Both the position numbers and the translations under genes were made by a program. A DNA stretch of 64,000 nt from Pseudoalteromonas apostichopi (GTDB lineage Bacteria > Pseudomonadota > Gammaproteobacteria > Enterobacterales > Alteromonadaceae): the NCBI RefSeq assembly GCF_030297135.1, contig NZ_AP028066.1, positions 248,001-312,000 on the forward strand, written 5' to 3'. Of this stretch, positions 9,052 through 16,330 are shown one piece after another. Under the pieces are notes generated by a model. The model searched no databases and had not been told where the DNA came from. It saw nothing but the letters and a program-made list of their open reading frames with translations. Each line of letters opens with the position of its first letter. The stretch's first letter is position 1.

Positions 9052-10371
9052 TCAGTGGTTAAGTTGGTTAGCGAATTGTCCAACCGCATCTACCACTTGT
9101 TGAGCGCCACGTTGTATATCCTCCATCATTTGACCTGACTCATTTGATAATGACACACCTTGCTCGGCTTTTACCTTTCCTTGCTCTATAACCTTAACTG
9201 TATTTTGTGTAAGAGACTGATTATCATTAACTACTTCAACAATTTCTTCTGTGGCTTTTGAAGTTCTCGATGCAAGCTGTCGAACTTCGTCAGCAACCAC
9301 AGCAAAGCCTCTACCTTGCTCACCCGCTCGGGCAGCTTCGATCGCGGCATTGAGTGCCAGCAAATTTGTTTGCTCTGCAATACTACTAATACTTTGCACA
9401 ATAGCAGCAATTTGTTGTGACTGTTTATCAAGCGCAGAAATTTCTTGTGCGGCTTGTTCCATCTGCTGAGCTAATTCATTCATCACCGTCATGGTGTTTT
9501 GTAACACCTCAGCCCCTTGTTGAGCCAGTTTATCGGTTTCTGTTGATGTGCCATATGCAATTTCGGCAGCTTGGGAGATTGCATTCTCACGATTAACTTG
9601 CTCAGTGATCACGGTTGCAAACTTCATTACTTTATAAAGCTCACCGAAATCATTAGAAATTGGGTTATATGAAGCTTCAAGCCAAACTTCATTGCCATGA
9701 CGATCAACACGTTTAAAGCGATCAACAACAAACTCACCGCGCCTTAAACGCTGCCAAAACTTTTCGTACTCAGCAGATTCTGTAAGTTCTGGCTCACAAA
9801 ACATGCGATGATGCTTACCGACAATCTCTTCTTTTTTATAACCCATACTCTCTAAAAACGGTTCATTTGCGTTAATAACCTTGCCTTCAAGGTCAAACTC
9901 TATAACCGCCATAGAACGATAAATAGCATTAATAGTGTCGCGCTGTTCACGAGAGGTAGAAATTGCATCAGTAAGTACAGTGCCGTAAATAGCAAAGTAA
10001 TTAAGCTCCCCTTGCTCTGTGTGAACAGGATGAGCAATTAATCGCAGCCACTCAAGTTTGCCGTCATAACGGGTTATTTGTAAGTGCCCAACTCCATGCT
10101 GTTGATTTTCAATGGCGTTTTTTAAATCTTTAAACTGGTCAGTATTTTGACATTGTTCAGTAATAATATCCTGAAAGGGCGAGTCAATTAGCTGGCTTTG
10201 CGAGTAACCTAATTCATCTAAGAAGTTCTGGTTAATATAAGCCATTGTGCCATCAGCACGTAGTCTAAGCACCAGCATCTCTTCATCAATGCCTGAAGTA
10301 AGATCTTTTAACGGATAAAGTTCCGCCTTTAACGCATCAATTTCAGCCTGTAATGATTTGCTAAACCACAT
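9052..10371 (-). CDS. Soluble PAS-PAS methyl-accepting chemotaxis protein (BdlA-like)
   Basis: Cytoplasmic chemoreceptor of 439 residues without membrane segments. Two PAS domains (roughly 25-130 and 145-250; the second carries CEPELTESAEYEKFW and VWLEASYNP) precede a short MCP signalling domain with the conserved tip (AARAGEQGRGFAVVADEVR). BdlA of Pseudomonas has the same PAS-PAS-MCP order and length and links redox or nutrient cues to biofilm dispersal. I start it at MWFSKS (10371) rather than 20 codons upstream, because both paralogs begin there. A decayed tandem copy lies downstream, and a third copy lies at 18664. Confidence 0.9.
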   Translation of the reverse strand: MWFSKSLQAEIDALKAELYPLKDLTSGIDEEMLVLRLRADGTMAYINQNFLDELGYSQSQLIDSPFQDIITEQCQNTDQFKDLKNAIENQQHGVGHLQITRYDGKLEWLRLIAHPVHTEQGELNYFAIYGTVLTDAISTSREQRDTINAIYRSMAVIEFDLEGKVINANEPFLESMGYKKEEIVGKHHRMFCEPELTESAEYEKFWQRLRRGEFVVDRFKRVDRHGNEVWLEASYNPISNDFGELYKVMKFATVITEQVNRENAISQAAEIAYGTSTETDKLAQQGAEVLQNTMTVMNELAQQMEQAAQEISALDKQSQQIAAIVQSISSIAEQTNLLALNAAIEAARAGEQGRGFAVVADEVRQLASRTSKATEEIVEVVNDNQSLTQNTVKVIEQGKVKAEQGVSLSNESGQMMEDIQRGAQQVVDAVGQFANQLNH

Positions 10372-10479
10372 AAAACGCCCTGATTTCTTATTAACGTGTT
10401 GTTGTTCATAAAATTGTAGAACAATTAACACGGGGCGCCACTTTAAAATAAGTAAAAAGAATTAAGAAAAGTGATTTAA

Positions 10480-10734
10480 CTAAGAAGCTTGAGAGGTCAA
10501 TTTAACGTATTTCTCTGCCAGTTCATCTAACGTTTCGCGATGATTTGGATCTGGCTTAATACAATCGATAGGACACACACTCACGCAAGTAGGGTTATCG
10601 TAATGCCCAACACACTCGGTGCATTTGTTAGGGTCGATTTGATATATCTTCGCGCCCATATAGATAGCCTCATTCGGACACTCAGGATCACACATATCAC
10701 AGTTAATACATTTGTTATTGATGAGTAATGCCAT
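10480..10734 (-). CDS. yfhL: YfhL-type 2[4Fe-4S] ferredoxin
   Basis: 84-residue bacterial-type ferredoxin. The first cluster motif is CINCDMCDPEC followed by P; the second is CTECVGHYDNPTCVSVC, with the extended spacing (eight residues between its second and third Cys) typical of YfhL/Alvin ferredoxins. These have very low-potential clusters; the physiological partner is not settled. An AAAGG site precedes the ATG. A perfect FNR-type palindrome lies about 110 bases upstream, which would fit oxygen-dependent expression. Confidence 0.93.
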   Translation of the reverse strand: MALLINNKCINCDMCDPECPNEAIYMGAKIYQIDPNKCTECVGHYDNPTCVSVCPIDCIKPDPNHRETLDELAEKYVKLTSQAS

Positions 10735-11110
10735 GACAAACCTTTAAGCACGCTGATGGAGTATTGCCTTTAAAAGCTAATCTAGATTTCAAAAAGCAGC
10801 GAAAATTGCAGCCGCGTAATATAGATTGCTTCACTTAACCTTTCTTTGATCTAGATCAAGCTTGAAATTAGTTTGAATTCTTTTTGGTAGTTGCTACGTA
10901 ATTAATGCATTAGCGGTTATCTACCGAAGCAAGTGATGTGATGAGATAAGTGAGATGTTTTATAACATCTAGATTTTACTTACCCATACCTGTGACGATA
11001 ACAAGCACCACATAAAAAGTATAAATTTTTCGAAAAAATGGGCTCTGAGGAAGGGTTCTAAATTGGACTTAATCGAGTAATGTCGGGAAAAATAAATTTA
11101 GGAGTCCTTC
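10735..11110. other. Intergenic region of 376 bases between divergent genes
   Basis: No gene seen. It holds the FNR-type palindrome at 10846-10859, a 7-bp hairpin (AGATGTT/AACATCT) at 10953-10970 of unknown role, and a strong Shine-Dalgarno (AGGAG) for the gene at 11111. Confidence 0.6.
10846..10859. promoter_or_regulatory. FNR-type binding site
   Basis: TTGATCTAGATCAA matches the FNR/EtrA consensus TTGAT-N4-ATCAA without mismatch. It lies 112 bases upstream of the ferredoxin start and 250 bases upstream of the divergent gene at 11111, so either or both could be controlled. Confidence 0.6.
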
Positions 11111-11473
11111 ATGAATAGCAAAGTTGGCATCTTTTGGTTTGCTGAAAACACACTAGTCTTTAAAGCTCAAAGTGCTATCGACTTAAAGCCAGATCAACTT
11201 GGATTTATTGATAGCACGTTACAACACCAAGTTGAGTGGGAAGATAATAATATTTACCAATTGTTTGGTTTAATGCTAGACAACACTGACTACTACAACT
11301 TTCCCAGAGGTCGAGTTGTTTTTAATGCTGAGCAAAATACCTCATACGTATATTTAGACAAAAGCTTGTTTAAAAAGCATATAGTTAAAAAGATAAAAGC
11401 TAATTTTTCTTTACCAGATACAAATGTCAGGTTCTTTACTGATCCTCATTACAATTGCTTTGGTAGTATTTAG
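11111..11473 (+). CDS. Hypothetical protein, 120 residues
   Basis: I do not recognise this family. The ATG has a strong ribosome binding site (AGGAGTCCTTC before ATG), the composition is that of a normal soluble protein, and there is no signal peptide or membrane segment. Notable parts are an aromatic N-terminus (VGIFWFAENTLVF) and a C-terminus with TDPHYNCFGSI. It is convergent with the FtsZ paralog, 70 bases away. Its place inside the accessory block suggests strain-variable function, but nothing in the sequence says what it does. Confidence 0.7.
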   Translation: MNSKVGIFWFAENTLVFKAQSAIDLKPDQLGFIDSTLQHQVEWEDNNIYQLFGLMLDNTDYYNFPRGRVVFNAEQNTSYVYLDKSLFKKHIVKKIKANFSLPDTNVRFFTDPHYNCFGSI

Positions 11474-11542
11474 AACAAATAAAATACTACCAAATAACTG
11501 AGCACAGATACGCAGAGCTAAATTAGTGGCAACCCTATGAAA

Positions 11543-12643
11543 CTACTTACCAGAGGGAGCTGGTGATTGACTACGTATAAAGGCCGGAATATCAAAAATA
11601 TCACTTTGACTAGATACAACAGCTTTAGCTTTTGTTGTTTGCTCTACTTTAGGTATTGTTTCATCTATGTTTTTGGCATGAATTAACTGACTTTTTGCAC
11701 CAGTGGCTATGATGAGTATTTCAAAGTTATTCGCCAAACTCGTAATTTTAGAGGCACCACAAATAACCACCGCGTTAGGGCTAACTTGATGACGTACAGT
11801 ATCCATTATGGTGTTGTAACTACCTAATGAGATCTCATCGACACAATTAATTTGTACAATAACACCTGTACTTGTGCTCATATCAACACTGCTAACCAGA
11901 GGGTTGCTTAGGGCTTGCGTAAGAGCCATTTGTAAATCGCCTTCATCTACACATTTTCCAACCCCCAATACAGCATCGCCTTGGGCGTCCATTACTCTTT
12001 GAAAGTCACGCAGATCTACGTTAATTAATCCCTGATAACACAGCATATCGATGAGTGAGGTAATTAAAGAATGTAAAATTTGATTACTGTGCTTAAAGGC
12101 ATCGAATAAGCCAATGTCATTGCCAAGCACCTCTATAAGTTGATCATTTGGTAAAGTGACAACAGCATTAGCGAAATGCTTTAATTCATCAAGCCCTTGC
12201 TCAGCTACTTTTCGCCTAAAATCCCCCTCACTGGTAAATGGTAAGGTGGCAATACATATTACGGGTTTATTAAGATCTTTGCCTAACTTAGCTATGTATG
12301 GACTAGCTCCTGTGCCAGTGCCACCTCCTAAGCCAGTTGCGCATAAGAGAATATCGCAGCTTTTGATAAGCGTTAATAATTGATCTTCACTTTCTTGTGC
12401 GGCGAGTAACCCTATTGCTGGGTCCGCGCCAGCGCCATATCCGTTTGTAAGCTCAGCACCTATCAACACAAAGTCATCACTTTGAGAGTGCTCTAATACA
12501 ACCTTATCAGTATTAACGCAGTAAAACTTAGTTTGCGGGTTTTGAACCTCATTAAAAATAGTATTTACGGTATTACAACCGCAGCCACCAATACCAAATA
12601 CGCCAATAGACAAGCCATCTAAATTCTCAACTAACTCAAACAT
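11543..12643 (-). CDS. FtsZ paralog (tubulin/FtsZ GTPase family)
   Basis: Tubulin/FtsZ superfamily GTPase of 366 residues. Seen, numbering from the first Met of the tandem ATGs: a glycine-rich T1 loop GIGGCGCNTVN, the tubulin signature GGGTGTGASP (107-116), and a T7 loop NVDLRD keeping both catalytic acidic positions (Asp211, Asp214). A C-terminal DIFDIPAFIR (349-358) closely mimics the FtsZ peptide (DIPAFLR) that binds ZipA and FtsA. It is not the housekeeping ftsZ: T1 has Cys residues in place of Gly, and no division or murein genes surround it. The gene follows a WYL regulator on the same strand by about 60 bases. The second ATG (12643) is better spaced from GAGGAG than the first (12646). 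It may copolymerise with, compete with or poison FtsZ; this is inference. Confidence 0.85.
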   Translation of the reverse strand: MFELVENLDGLSIGVFGIGGCGCNTVNTIFNEVQNPQTKFYCVNTDKVVLEHSQSDDFVLIGAELTNGYGAGADPAIGLLAAQESEDQLLTLIKSCDILLCATGLGGGTGTGASPYIAKLGKDLNKPVICIATLPFTSEGDFRRKVAEQGLDELKHFANAVVTLPNDQLIEVLGNDIGLFDAFKHSNQILHSLITSLIDMLCYQGLINVDLRDFQRVMDAQGDAVLGVGKCVDEGDLQMALTQALSNPLVSSVDMSTSTGVIVQINCVDEISLGSYNTIMDTVRHQVSPNAVVICGASKITSLANNFEILIIATGAKSQLIHAKNIDETIPKVEQTTKAKAVVSSQSDIFDIPAFIRSQSPAPSGK

Positions 12644-12679
12644 CATTGCTCCTCATTTTTTAAAGAGCATAACAACAAG

Positions 12680-12700
12680 GTGCGTCAATTTTTGACGCAT
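12680..12700. promoter_or_regulatory. Palindrome between the WYL and FtsZ-paralog genes
   Basis: TGCGTCAA-TTT-TTGACGCA is a perfect 8-bp inverted repeat, nearly extended by a base on each side, 8 bases beyond the stop of the WYL gene and 36 bases before the FtsZ-paralog start. It has no T run in the direction of transcription, so an operator is more likely than a terminator. Confidence 0.5.
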
Positions 12701-12707
12701 CTAAAAG

Positions 12708-13682
12708 TCACAAGTTATAAGTGTTTGAAGCCTCGTTTAGTTTTTTAATGATTCTGCTGCGTACAACTTGAGGCTCTATGACCTCAAGCCAATGTGATGC
12801 TCTAAACAATTCATTTGTTAATTGCTCTGTGTCCTGCGCATTGAATGTAAGCTGTGATGTTTTAGCATCTAATCTTTTCTGCTCTATTAACTCACCAAAT
12901 TGCACAAACCCTTGATTCAATGAAGACTGAAACGGCACTTTGATAATCAAGTTAATACTGTCCTGACGCTTTCCTTTATTAATTGCAGATCTTAATGAAC
13001 TTAGCTGCTCTAAATTTGGTTCACGTCGTGTTTTTTGTAGAACCTTCACATTACGAATACGATAAACCGGCATCTGATAACACTTTTCATGTAGCGTCCC
13101 TACCATAAACTGCGCCATGAGAATGCCATTGTCTTCTTCAAGACCATAGAAACTAAGTTCAGGAAAAGCTAACCAGTGTGCCTGATCATATAAAACGCGA
13201 TAAATCTCAGCACTTGCTGAACGATTATGTTTTATTGCATGCTCGATTTGTTCAACAACCTTGCTGTCGAGATTCACCTTAATCGAGCTATTACTTTTTA
13301 GGTTTAACCATTCAGGTTTGATGCCATTTAGTCGCTGCAATGCAATATCAGCTTTAGCATGAATTGCTTGTTTAATATCTACAGGAATATTCTGTGGCAG
13401 AAGCTGCTCAAGCAATAAGTAATGGTGAGCAAGCTCTGTACTGAGTATCGGGGAGTTTCCTCGCCACTCTTTACTAATAGACCATGCATAAGGTTTTGTT
13501 CGCGTATCTTTTTCAAGGCCAAAACAGCCTTGTTCGTATAAAGACTGAAGATCGCGTTGCAACATGCGTGTGGAAAGGTTCAAGCCACTATCAAAAAGCT
13601 TTTGTTTCAGTTGGATAATAGTGATAGAGCTTGGCTTTGAAGGCACAAGCTCTAGAATTGCTAAATGGCGCTGGGAGATCAT
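12708..13682 (-). CDS. WYL-domain transcriptional regulator
   Basis: Regulator of 324 residues. The N-terminal winged helix (LKQKLFDSGLNLSTRMLQRDLQSL) is the DeoR-like type found before WYL domains. The WYL-type Sm-like domain follows (about 135-230), with the degenerate signature YDQAHWLAFPEL in place of the usual W-Y-L core. The WYL C-terminal extension comes last. WYL proteins of this layout (CapW, BrxR) repress antiphage systems and sense nucleic-acid ligands. Here it probably heads an operon with the FtsZ paralog and is divergent from a caspase-like gene, so it is well placed to control both. The start has only a weak ribosome binding site. Confidence 0.85.
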   Translation of the reverse strand: MISQRHLAILELVPSKPSSITIIQLKQKLFDSGLNLSTRMLQRDLQSLYEQGCFGLEKDTRTKPYAWSISKEWRGNSPILSTELAHHYLLLEQLLPQNIPVDIKQAIHAKADIALQRLNGIKPEWLNLKSNSSIKVNLDSKVVEQIEHAIKHNRSASAEIYRVLYDQAHWLAFPELSFYGLEEDNGILMAQFMVGTLHEKCYQMPVYRIRNVKVLQKTRREPNLEQLSSLRSAINKGKRQDSINLIIKVPFQSSLNQGFVQFGELIEQKRLDAKTSQLTFNAQDTEQLTNELFRASHWLEVIEPQVVRSRIIKKLNEASNTYNL

Positions 13683-13731
13683 GTAATTTTAATACTTCAG
13701 GATATAACTTGTGTACTACTTAAAGAATACT

Positions 13732-13758
13732 TTAGGTTTATCTGCACAAAAAACCTAA
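13732..13758. promoter_or_regulatory. Inverted repeat in the WYL / caspase-like divergent promoter
   Basis: TTAGGTTT and AAACCTAA form an 8-bp inverted repeat with an 11-base spacer, 50 bases upstream of the WYL start. It is a candidate operator. Confidence 0.4.
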
Positions 13759-13767
13759 TTAAAAACA

Positions 13768-13801
13768 ATTGTAAATGATAAAAATTTTGTTATTTTACAA
13801 T
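13768..13801. promoter_or_regulatory. 34-bp imperfect palindrome upstream of the caspase-like gene
   Basis: The outer arms ATTGTAAA/TTTACAAT are perfect, and the central 18 bases are partly symmetric (about 26 of 34 positions match the reverse complement). It ends 36 bases before the caspase-like start, a plausible site for a dimeric regulator such as the WYL protein. Confidence 0.45.
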
Positions 13802-13837
13802 ATGAATCAAGTATGATTAATTTTAAAGGAATTTAAT

Positions 13838-14554
13838 ATGGCAATTATTAGAAGGACGGGTAGTTCCTCAAATGCAATTCTAGTTTTAGAGTCTCCATGG
13901 GGGCTAGATGAAAAAGACAACAACAGAAGTTCAGTCGTTCCTTTCATGCAAGGTATCGCGAAGTATACTGGTGATACCGAAGTATTCCACGCAAATTTTT
14001 ACGATAAAAAAAGCTTTGATTTTGCACTAGATTGCATCACAAGAGAAGGTTTCAAAAATACCATTATTTATGTTGCTGCTCATGGTTATAAAAATAAAAT
14101 TGGTAATGTAAACGTAGAGCATATCCTCGCTGAAGTTTCCTACATATCAAAAAAACAAAACATTACAGGACTTCTATTTGGTTCATGCTTCATCGGCAAG
14201 AAAACTATTGAAATGGAAACATATATTCAAGAGTCTGGCCTTAGATGGTGTATGGGATATGCTTCATCTTGTAACTGGCTTGAAGGTACAATGATAGATG
14301 CAGCGATAATAGGTGCAATGATTTCTCTTGAAAATGTGGATTTCGAATCTAGAGATGAAATTAATTCCTCTTTTGCAAACGCAATCGCGCCTTTTGCAGA
14401 AAACTTTATCATTGGTGATGACTACTCTGAAAAACCTATATCTATTCGAGACTCACTCAAATTTGTTTGTCAGCCGGAAGGGAAAGGCTACCGAGCAAAA
14501 GAAGTGACTGATGAGGTGTTTGAGATCGCAAAAGAGCTTAGATTTCGTAGCTAA
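13838..14554 (+). CDS. Small stand-alone caspase-like (His-Cys dyad) protein
   Basis: 238 residues, not assigned to a named family by me. The pattern fits the caspase/CHAT protease fold: a hydrophobic strand ending in His-Gly (IIYVAAHGY, His82), a second strand ending in Ser-Cys (GLLFGSCFIG, Cys117), then CMGYASSCNWLEG followed by a helix, a segment seen after the catalytic Cys in caspase-like enzymes. An AAAGGA site precedes the ATG. It lacks any fused sensor or effector domain, so it would need a partner. It is divergent from the WYL/FtsZ-paralog operon, and a decayed hsdS end follows. Protease activity is inferred from two motifs only. Confidence 0.55.
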   Translation: MAIIRRTGSSSNAILVLESPWGLDEKDNNRSSVVPFMQGIAKYTGDTEVFHANFYDKKSFDFALDCITREGFKNTIIYVAAHGYKNKIGNVNVEHILAEVSYISKKQNITGLLFGSCFIGKKTIEMETYIQESGLRWCMGYASSCNWLEGTMIDAAIIGAMISLENVDFESRDEINSSFANAIAPFAENFIIGDDYSEKPISIRDSLKFVCQPEGKGYRAKEVTDEVFEIAKELRFRS

Positions 14555-14627
14555 AACATAACTTTGGTGAGCGATTAGACAGTTATTACTTTTATATTTA
14601 TTCAGTAACTTTTTCTACGATTGAATT

Positions 14628-14860
14628 ATGCCTATGACTGCAAAGTCTTCTGTTGATTCTGTTCGCAGACAAATGATTGCTGATATATTGATTACATTAC
14701 CATCAAAAGAAGAGCAAACCGCTATCGCCACCATCCTGTCAGATATGGATAACGAATCCAAGCTTTTGAAAAGCGCTTAGCGAAAACCCGCCAAATTAAA
14801 CAAGGAATGATGCAAGAGCTACTCAAAGGCTATACACGCTTGACGTTTGAAAAAGAATAA
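14628..14860 (+). pseudogene. hsdS: Remnant of type I restriction specificity subunit HsdS (C-terminal end)
   Basis: The first frame reads LPSKEEQTAIATILSDMD and stops at 14778. The next frame then continues with AFEKRLAKTRQIKQGMMQEL and LKGYTRL and ends at 14860. Joined, these are the characteristic last 60 or so residues of HsdS (an EQxAIAxxLSDMD block followed by a TRQIKQGMMQELL coiled-coil end). A frameshift lies near 14752-14760. Everything upstream (both target recognition domains) and hsdM are gone. The DUF262 gene begins 7 bases further on, as expected for an intact operon. Confidence 0.85.
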
Positions 14861-14866
14861 GGATTG

Positions 14867-16330
14867 ATGTCTATGGACAGCATTAACAAGCAAGTTATAA
14901 AGGTAAAGACTTTAGTTTCTTTACCTGACCTCTCTATTCCAGCCTATCAGCGGCCTTATAAATGGTCGCAAACAAACTTGGCTGATTTGCTCAGTGATTT
15001 AAAGGTATACCGAAAGAAATCGGCATACCGTTTAGGCTCTGTGGTATTTCACAAGCATTCTGACTCAGAAACCAAACAAGCACAGCTCGATATTGTTGAT
15101 GGGCAACAGCGAACGCTTACCTTGGTTCTTTTGGTGAAGGCTTTAATAGATGAGCGGTTAAACTATAAGGTCCATGATTCCGAAATAAAGCGGCAAGATG
15201 TAAAAGACACGCTTGTCTCACTTGTTAAGCCTATAAATGCTTTCTTAGGGCGACAAGCCTTTAATAGTGATATTTCGCACCGAAATTTGCATCAAAACTT
15301 TATGGCGGCCAAACGCGCTGTTGCTCGAAGTGACTTTACAGAAGCTGATATCGACTTTTTATTAAATCACTGTGAAGTTGTCACCTTTGTCTTAGATGAT
15401 GTTTCAGAGGCATTTCAGTTTTTTGATTCACAAAATGCCAGAGGCCGAGATCTAGACCCTCACGATTTGTTAAAAGCGTTTCATTTACGTGAATTTTCAC
15501 AAAGCGAAAGTCAACTTAAAGCTGACTCGGTACGACATTGGGAAAGCTTAGAAAGTGAACAGTTGGCTCGTCTATTTGCCAACTATTTGTTCCGTATTCG
15601 CAACTGGGCACAAGGTAAGTCAGCGCAATATTTTAATAAATCAAAAGTCGGTTTATTTAAAGGTGTGAATCTTGACCAAGTTGGACTTTACCCCTATGTA
15701 GAACCGCTTCGTATAGCTCACCATTTTGTTGATGATTATAACGGGCAGTATCAGCGTCATATTGATCACCAACATATGCGTTTTCCTTTCCATTTAGATC
15801 AGATGATCATAAATGGCAGACGCTTTTTTGAAATGACTAGTCATTATCAACATAAGATTAATGAGATAGTCAGCGATGAGCGAAGTGGCAAACATAAGGC
15901 TAAAAATAGTGAAGACAAAATCCACACTATTCGCATATTGGATCACGAATTAGAACCATTAGCCAGTAAGATTCTACATACTCTAAACACCTACAGCTCT
16001 CGAATCCGCACTGGGGATGGTTATATACGTACTCTATTTGATTGTGCAGTGATTTTTTATCTAGATAAGTTTGGCGCACACCAGCTTTCGCAAGCGATAG
16101 AGAAGCTGTTTATTTGGGCATATAGCTGCCGATTACAAATGCAAGTCGTGGGAATAGAGCGCATGGATAAACACGCTCTTACACAAAATGTATTTGAACT
16201 TATAAAACAAGCGGTGCAACCAAGTGATGTTTTAAATTGGCCGTTAGGCACATTGAAAGCATCTGATTGTAAGGGTACCAAGCTGAGTGAGATCACAAAG
16301 CTGTTTAAGGAAATGAATTACTATGAGTAA
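14867..16330 (+). CDS. DUF262 protein (GmrS-like), first of a pair
   Basis: 487-residue protein with an N-terminal DUF262 (ParB/Srx-like) domain. Motifs seen: the IPAYQRPYKW stretch (YQR at 27-29) and DIVDGQQRTL (DGQQR at 78-82), which in this family form the nucleotide-binding and hydrolysing site. No DUF1524 HNH motif is visible at the C-terminus, so this member is the regulatory or NTPase half. The family includes GmrSD, a type IV restriction enzyme cutting glucosylated-hydroxymethylcytosine DNA, and BrxU. The ATG at 14867 is preceded by AAGG. It overlaps the next gene by eight bases. The target modification is unknown. Confidence 0.85.
   Translation: MSMDSINKQVIKVKTLVSLPDLSIPAYQRPYKWSQTNLADLLSDLKVYRKKSAYRLGSVVFHKHSDSETKQAQLDIVDGQQRTLTLVLLVKALIDERLNYKVHDSEIKRQDVKDTLVSLVKPINAFLGRQAFNSDISHRNLHQNFMAAKRAVARSDFTEADIDFLLNHCEVVTFVLDDVSEAFQFFDSQNARGRDLDPHDLLKAFHLREFSQSESQLKADSVRHWESLESEQLARLFANYLFRIRNWAQGKSAQYFNKSKVGLFKGVNLDQVGLYPYVEPLRIAHHFVDDYNGQYQRHIDHQHMRFPFHLDQMIINGRRFFEMTSHYQHKINEIVSDERSGKHKAKNSEDKIHTIRILDHELEPLASKILHTLNTYSSRIRTGDGYIRTLFDCAVIFYLDKFGAHQLSQAIEKLFIWAYSCRLQMQVVGIERMDKHALTQNVFELIKQAVQPSDVLNWPLGTLKASDCKGTKLSEITKLFKEMNYYE

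Noticed and set aside
9251..9469. Open frames antisense to the MCP signalling domains (also at 18857-19180)
   Set aside because: They mirror the conserved coding of the chemoreceptor hairpin and are seen in both paralogs for that reason.
10953..10970. AGATGTT/AACATCT hairpin as a riboswitch or small RNA
   Set aside because: No further conserved structure or terminator to support an RNA gene.
11543..12643. Housekeeping ftsZ
   Set aside because: No ftsA, ftsQ, mur or lpxC neighbours, an altered T1 loop with Cys, and an operon with a WYL regulator.
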